Source of the DNA: Desulfobacca acetoxidans
GTDB lineage: Bacteria > Desulfobacterota > Desulfobaccia > Desulfobaccales > 0-14-0-80-60-11
Assembly (NCBI GenBank): GCA_020723225.1
Contig: DYJG01000017.1
Span: forward strand, 1 to 13,536
Direction: 5' to 3'
Length of the DNA stretch: 13,536 nt
Part shown: positions 11,847-13,536 of the stretch, piece after piece
Numbering within the stretch: the first letter of the stretch is position 1
How the letters are laid out: every line of letters begins with the position of its first letter
The notes under the pieces: generated by a model
What the model was told of the DNA's origin: nothing
What the model saw: the letters and a program-made list of their open reading frames with translations, nothing else
Databases searched by the model: none
Program-made: the position numbers and the translations under genes

Positions 11847-12296
11847 ATCACCAGGAGGAATTTGCCCCATTGGCAAGACCTCGGAAGGGTGTACTTCATT
11901 ACCTGGCGCTGTAAGCAGGGACGCACCTTAAATCCGGAAGACCGCACCATAGTCATGGAGGCCTTGCGCCATTGGGATGGTTTGAAATGGAAGATTTATG
12001 CAGCGGTGGTTTTAAAGGACCATGTGCATGTATTAGCCAAATCTCTTCCAAAAGGCGAAGACGGGGCCTACAACCTGGCCGAGATCATCCATAGCGTCAA
12101 AAGCTTCAGTTCCCAGAGAATTAACCGGCTGGGAGGATATTCCGGCTCTTTATGGCAGGATGAACGCTACGACCGTATAGTCCGGAACGAGAGAGAATTT
12201 TTTGATACCTGGGAGTATATCAGAGACAACCCCCAAAAAGATGGATGGGATTCGGAACCCGAGGAGTATCCCTGGCTTTATGAAAGAGGCGGATGA
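11832..12296 (+). CDS. REP-associated tyrosine transposase (RAYT, IS200-like Y1 family)
   Basis: This 154-residue single-strand DNA nuclease/transposase belongs to the Y1 HUH group. RRNLPHW (8-14) and VYFITWR (20-26) open the fold, the HUH motif is H64-V-H66 in LKDHVHVL, SLWQDERYDRIVR (106-118) is conserved, and Y129 in the YIRDNP block corresponds to the catalytic tyrosine of E. coli TnpA-REP as I remember it. The protein appears complete. The GTG start at 11832 lies inside REP copy A. A TTG at 11862 just after AGGAGG (11853-11858) is an alternative but is only 3 bases away and would cut into the conserved RRNLPHW. Such enzymes cleave REP hairpins next to GTRG, and REP copies with exactly that signature flank the gene. 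Confidence 0.9.
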   Translation: MQSFQITRRNLPHWQDLGRVYFITWRCKQGRTLNPEDRTIVMEALRHWDGLKWKIYAAVVLKDHVHVLAKSLPKGEDGAYNLAEIIHSVKSFSSQRINRLGGYSGSLWQDERYDRIVRNEREFFDTWEYIRDNPQKDGWDSEPEEYPWLYERGG

Positions 12297-12297
12297 C

Positions 12298-12323
12298 CGC
12301 AGGCTGGAAGCCTGCGCCACAAG
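12298..12323 (-). repeat. REP copy B, inverted
   Basis: On the minus strand it reads CTTGTGG followed by the perfect palindrome CGCAGGC-TTCCA-GCCTGCG. It begins 2 bp after the transposase stop and is inverted relative to copies A and C, giving the head-to-tail mixture typical of REP pairs. Confidence 0.8.
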
Positions 12324-12491
12324 AGGTTTTGCTTTATAAGAACTCTTCGTTTTTGAGCACTTTGCTCTCTTAATTAATGCCCTCCTTTCCCAGCAAGGCT
12401 GCAGCTTGCTTGAAAAAGGAAGTAAGATTCAATCCGCGCGACAGAGACTGCGGTCTATGCCTCCTTTAAAAGCAAACTAAAACATCACCCC
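12324..12491. other. Spacer between REP copies B and C with small hairpins
   Basis: There is no gene. A composite hairpin spans 12383-12420: outer TCCTTT/AAAGGA and inner AGCAAG/CTTGCT around a GCTGC core. A small hairpin AGAC-TGCG-GTCT lies near 12446-12457. These may be decayed members of other repeat families. Confidence 0.5.
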
Positions 12492-12528
12492 TTGTGGCAC
12501 AGGCTTCCAGCCTGTGCAGTCTTTTCAA
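12492..12528 (+). repeat. REP copy C
   Basis: GTGG (12494-12497) precedes the perfect palindrome CACAGGC-TTCCA-GCCTGTG (12498-12516), followed by CAGTCTTTTCAA as in copy A. It is the best-formed copy in the window. Confidence 0.85.
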
Positions 12529-12529
12529 T

Positions 12530-12565
12530 AAAAAAAACCGGGCAGGAAATCCTGCCCGGTTTTTG
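12530..12565. terminator. Strong bidirectional terminator
   Basis: CCGGGCAGG (12538-12546) pairs perfectly with CCTGCCCGG (12551-12559) around AAAT. It is preceded by a run of A and followed by TTTTTG, so both strands give a stem plus U tract. It ends the leftward Lys/Pro-rich protein gene about 85 bp beyond that stop. Confidence 0.88.
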
Positions 12566-12649
12566 TTTCTCCAGTTTCAGCCTTTATTGTTTATGGGCTG
12601 TCCGGAAGGCGTTGAAGACCTTGGTCTTTAGCCGCCTACACCTCTTTTC

Positions 12650-13036
12650 TTACTTCACCGGTTTTTCCACCGGGTGTTCAGCCTTCTTTTCCCCCTTCTT
12701 CTCGGGCACGGTGGTCTTCTTTAAGGGGTCCTTGTTCTTGTCTTTTTCCCCGGCCTTGGTGACGTCCTTGGTCACGGGTTTGGCTTTCTCGCCGGGTTTG
12801 ACATCTTCCTTGGCCGCGGGTTTGGCGGTTTCGCCGGGTTTGACTTCTTCTTTGACGCCGGGTTTAGCCGCCTCGCCGGGCTTCTCGGACTTGGGCGCCA
12901 CCTGGGACTGGGTCACCTTCATTTCGGTTTTCGCGGCCGGTTTTTCCGCGTCTTTGGTTACGGACTGAGCCATCCCGGCTCCGGCGATTCCCAGGGCAAA
13001 GGCTACGGCGGTTAAAGTGGTAACAACTTTCTTCAT
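12650..13036 (-). CDS. Secreted Lys/Pro/Glu-rich repeat protein
   Basis: From the ATG at 13036 the product is 128 residues. MKKVVTTLTAVAFALGIAGAG begins a clear Sec signal peptide with cleavage near AGMA before QS. The upstream extension to 13078 is charged and not signal-like. The mature chain has no cysteine or aromatic residue and is almost wholly Lys, Pro, Glu, Ala, Thr and Val, so it should be disordered and periplasmic or secreted. Three 14-residue repeats (KPGEAAKPGVKEEV and two variants) fill residues 52-93. The function is unknown; a spacer, metal- or wall-interacting protein is possible. It forms a single-gene unit ending at the terminator at 12530-12565. Confidence 0.75.
   Translation of the reverse strand: MKKVVTTLTAVAFALGIAGAGMAQSVTKDAEKPAAKTEMKVTQSQVAPKSEKPGEAAKPGVKEEVKPGETAKPAAKEDVKPGEKAKPVTKDVTKAGEKDKNKDPLKKTTVPEKKGEKKAEHPVEKPVK
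12758..12883 (-). repeat. Three 42-bp coding repeats
   Basis: Three in-frame 42-bp units encode KPGEAAKPGVKEEV, KPGETAKPAAKEDV and KPGEKAKPVTKDVT. A fourth unit starts (KAGEK) and breaks off. Copy number may vary between strains through slippage. Confidence 0.8.
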
Positions 13037-13439
13037 TTGCTTTCTTTTCTCCCGATTTTCGGTTGAGTTGCTCGCCAATGGCGATTGTTTTTTATATATG
13101 CATCAGCCTTGCCAAGTGCCGACAACTGAAAAAAATTATAACTTGCTTAATTTATTGAAAAATAATGATGGTGGGAATTATCGTCCCGAGGTTCAAAACC
13201 ATGGAATGTTAAATTGAGAGAAGCGGCGAGGGGCCGATGACATTGCCGCATAAAAGGCCGGGTTTTGTCAGCCCAGGAAGTCTAAACTTGAGAGAAATGG
13301 CAAAAAAATGAGAATTTGCTTATCAAATTGAAAAAACCCAGGCAGGACGCGGGCTTCCTATCGTTTTTGGTTTTTCGTTTTTCGTTGAAAAGGGCATTAA
13401 CCGAAGACCAAAGACCGAAGACCGAAAACGAAAAGCGGT
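13037..13439. other. Spacer between the Lys/Pro-rich gene and the aminotransferase end
   Basis: No gene is supported. The left part is AT-rich and must hold the promoter of the leftward secreted-protein gene, but no box pair is convincing. The middle (13200-13345) has only short weak stems. The right end is an inverted heptamer array (13362-13435). Confidence 0.6.
13362..13435. repeat. Inverted heptamer array next to a gene end
   Basis: The left arm is CGTTTTT, GGTTTTT, CGTTTTT, CGTTGAA (13362-13389). The right arm is CCGAAGA, CCAAAGA, CCGAAGA, CCGAAAA, CGAAAAG (13401-13435). Both keep an exact 7-bp period and are roughly complementary, so the RNA could fold. It begins 4 bp beyond the stop codon of the leftward aminotransferase gene. 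Confidence 0.8.
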
Positions 13440-13536
13440 TTAAACCCCGCGTTTCTCCAAATAGATTTCCAGCCGCCGCATCGCCTCCGCCAGGTTCTCC
13501 GGGGAATTGGCGTAGGACAAACGCAGGCAACCCTCG
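13440..13536 (-). CDS. C-terminal end of a probable class I aminotransferase (partial)
   Basis: The last 31 codons run off the window edge. The peptide EGCLRLSYANSPENLAEAMR and the following RLEIYLEKRG match the end of PLP-dependent class I/II aminotransferases (aspartate-aminotransferase type), where G-x-[LV]-R-[LI]-S-[YF]-A is the conserved strand with the substrate-carboxylate arginine. The stop TAA lies at 13440-13442. The substrate cannot be told from this fragment. Confidence 0.8.
   Translation of the reverse strand, partial: EGCLRLSYANSPENLAEAMRRLEIYLEKRGV

Larger units (their letters stand above)
11810..12528 (+). mobile_element. RAYT transposase gene with flanking REP elements
   Basis: The unit holds REP copy A (11810-11846), the transposase gene, an inverted REP copy B two bp after its stop (12298-12323), a 170-bp spacer with small hairpins, and REP copy C (12492-12528) in the same orientation as A. 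A and C agree over 37 bp with two mismatches, 28 of them in an unbroken run, and their starts are 682 bp apart. There are no target duplications or long terminal inverted repeats, so it is a REP/RAYT cluster rather than a classic insertion sequence. Confidence 0.8.

Noticed and set aside
12492..12968. Plus-strand frame with Ser/Leu/Phe repeats
   Set aside because: It is the antisense of the Lys/Pro-rich secreted protein and begins within REP copy C. The minus frame has a proper signal peptide.

Overview
The window is ordinary bacterial chromosome with high GC in its coding regions. It is probably from a Desulfobacterota (former Deltaproteobacteria) lineage, perhaps near Desulfobacca. That placement is inferred from the rpmE-DUF1385 pair, the style of the hybrid-kinase remnant, the stand-alone speD, and intergenic DNA full of short repeats. 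There is no rRNA, tRNA, CRISPR array, phage or classical insertion sequence. One IS200-like REP-associated transposase is present with its own REP elements.

Left part (1-2906). Leftward genes encode ribosomal protein L31 (rpmE), a DUF1385 membrane protein overlapping it by ATGA, and the DNA glycosylase MutM. The spacers between them hold hairpin repeats and three arrays with a strict 7-bp period. An AT-rich divergent spacer (2506-2906) then leads into a rightward gene for a large envelope protein: a von Willebrand A domain outside, one membrane helix, and a cytoplasmic coiled coil.

Centre (5100-8550). A leftward BaeS/BaeR-like two-component pair faces the VWA gene tail to tail. Its kinase carries a very proline-rich periplasmic insert. 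Upstream of the kinase are a 12-base match to the remembered E. coli BaeR box and an inverted repeat. To the right lies a decayed end of a hybrid histidine kinase (kinase tail plus receiver domain) with an in-frame amber codon, followed by a small secreted proline-rich protein that resembles one beta-propeller blade and ends at a strong terminator.

Right part (8546-13536). A leftward group has speD (AdoMet decarboxylase with an unusual Gln before the pyruvoyl serine), a TPR lipoprotein, and a zinc-ribbon protein overlapping the lipoprotein gene by ATGA. Next come a leftward BrnT-BrnA toxin-antitoxin pair with a palindrome at its promoter, rightward hemB with its own palindrome at the predicted promoter, and the REP transposase between near-identical 37-bp direct repeats. 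The window closes with a secreted Lys/Pro/Glu-rich protein built on 14-residue repeats and the last 31 codons of a probable class I aminotransferase.

The best candidates for something little described are the RAYT/REP unit whose reading frame starts inside a REP, the recurring heptamer arrays next to leftward stop codons, and the envelope-sensing neighbourhood (VWA-coiled-coil protein, polyproline kinase, proline-rich secreted protein).
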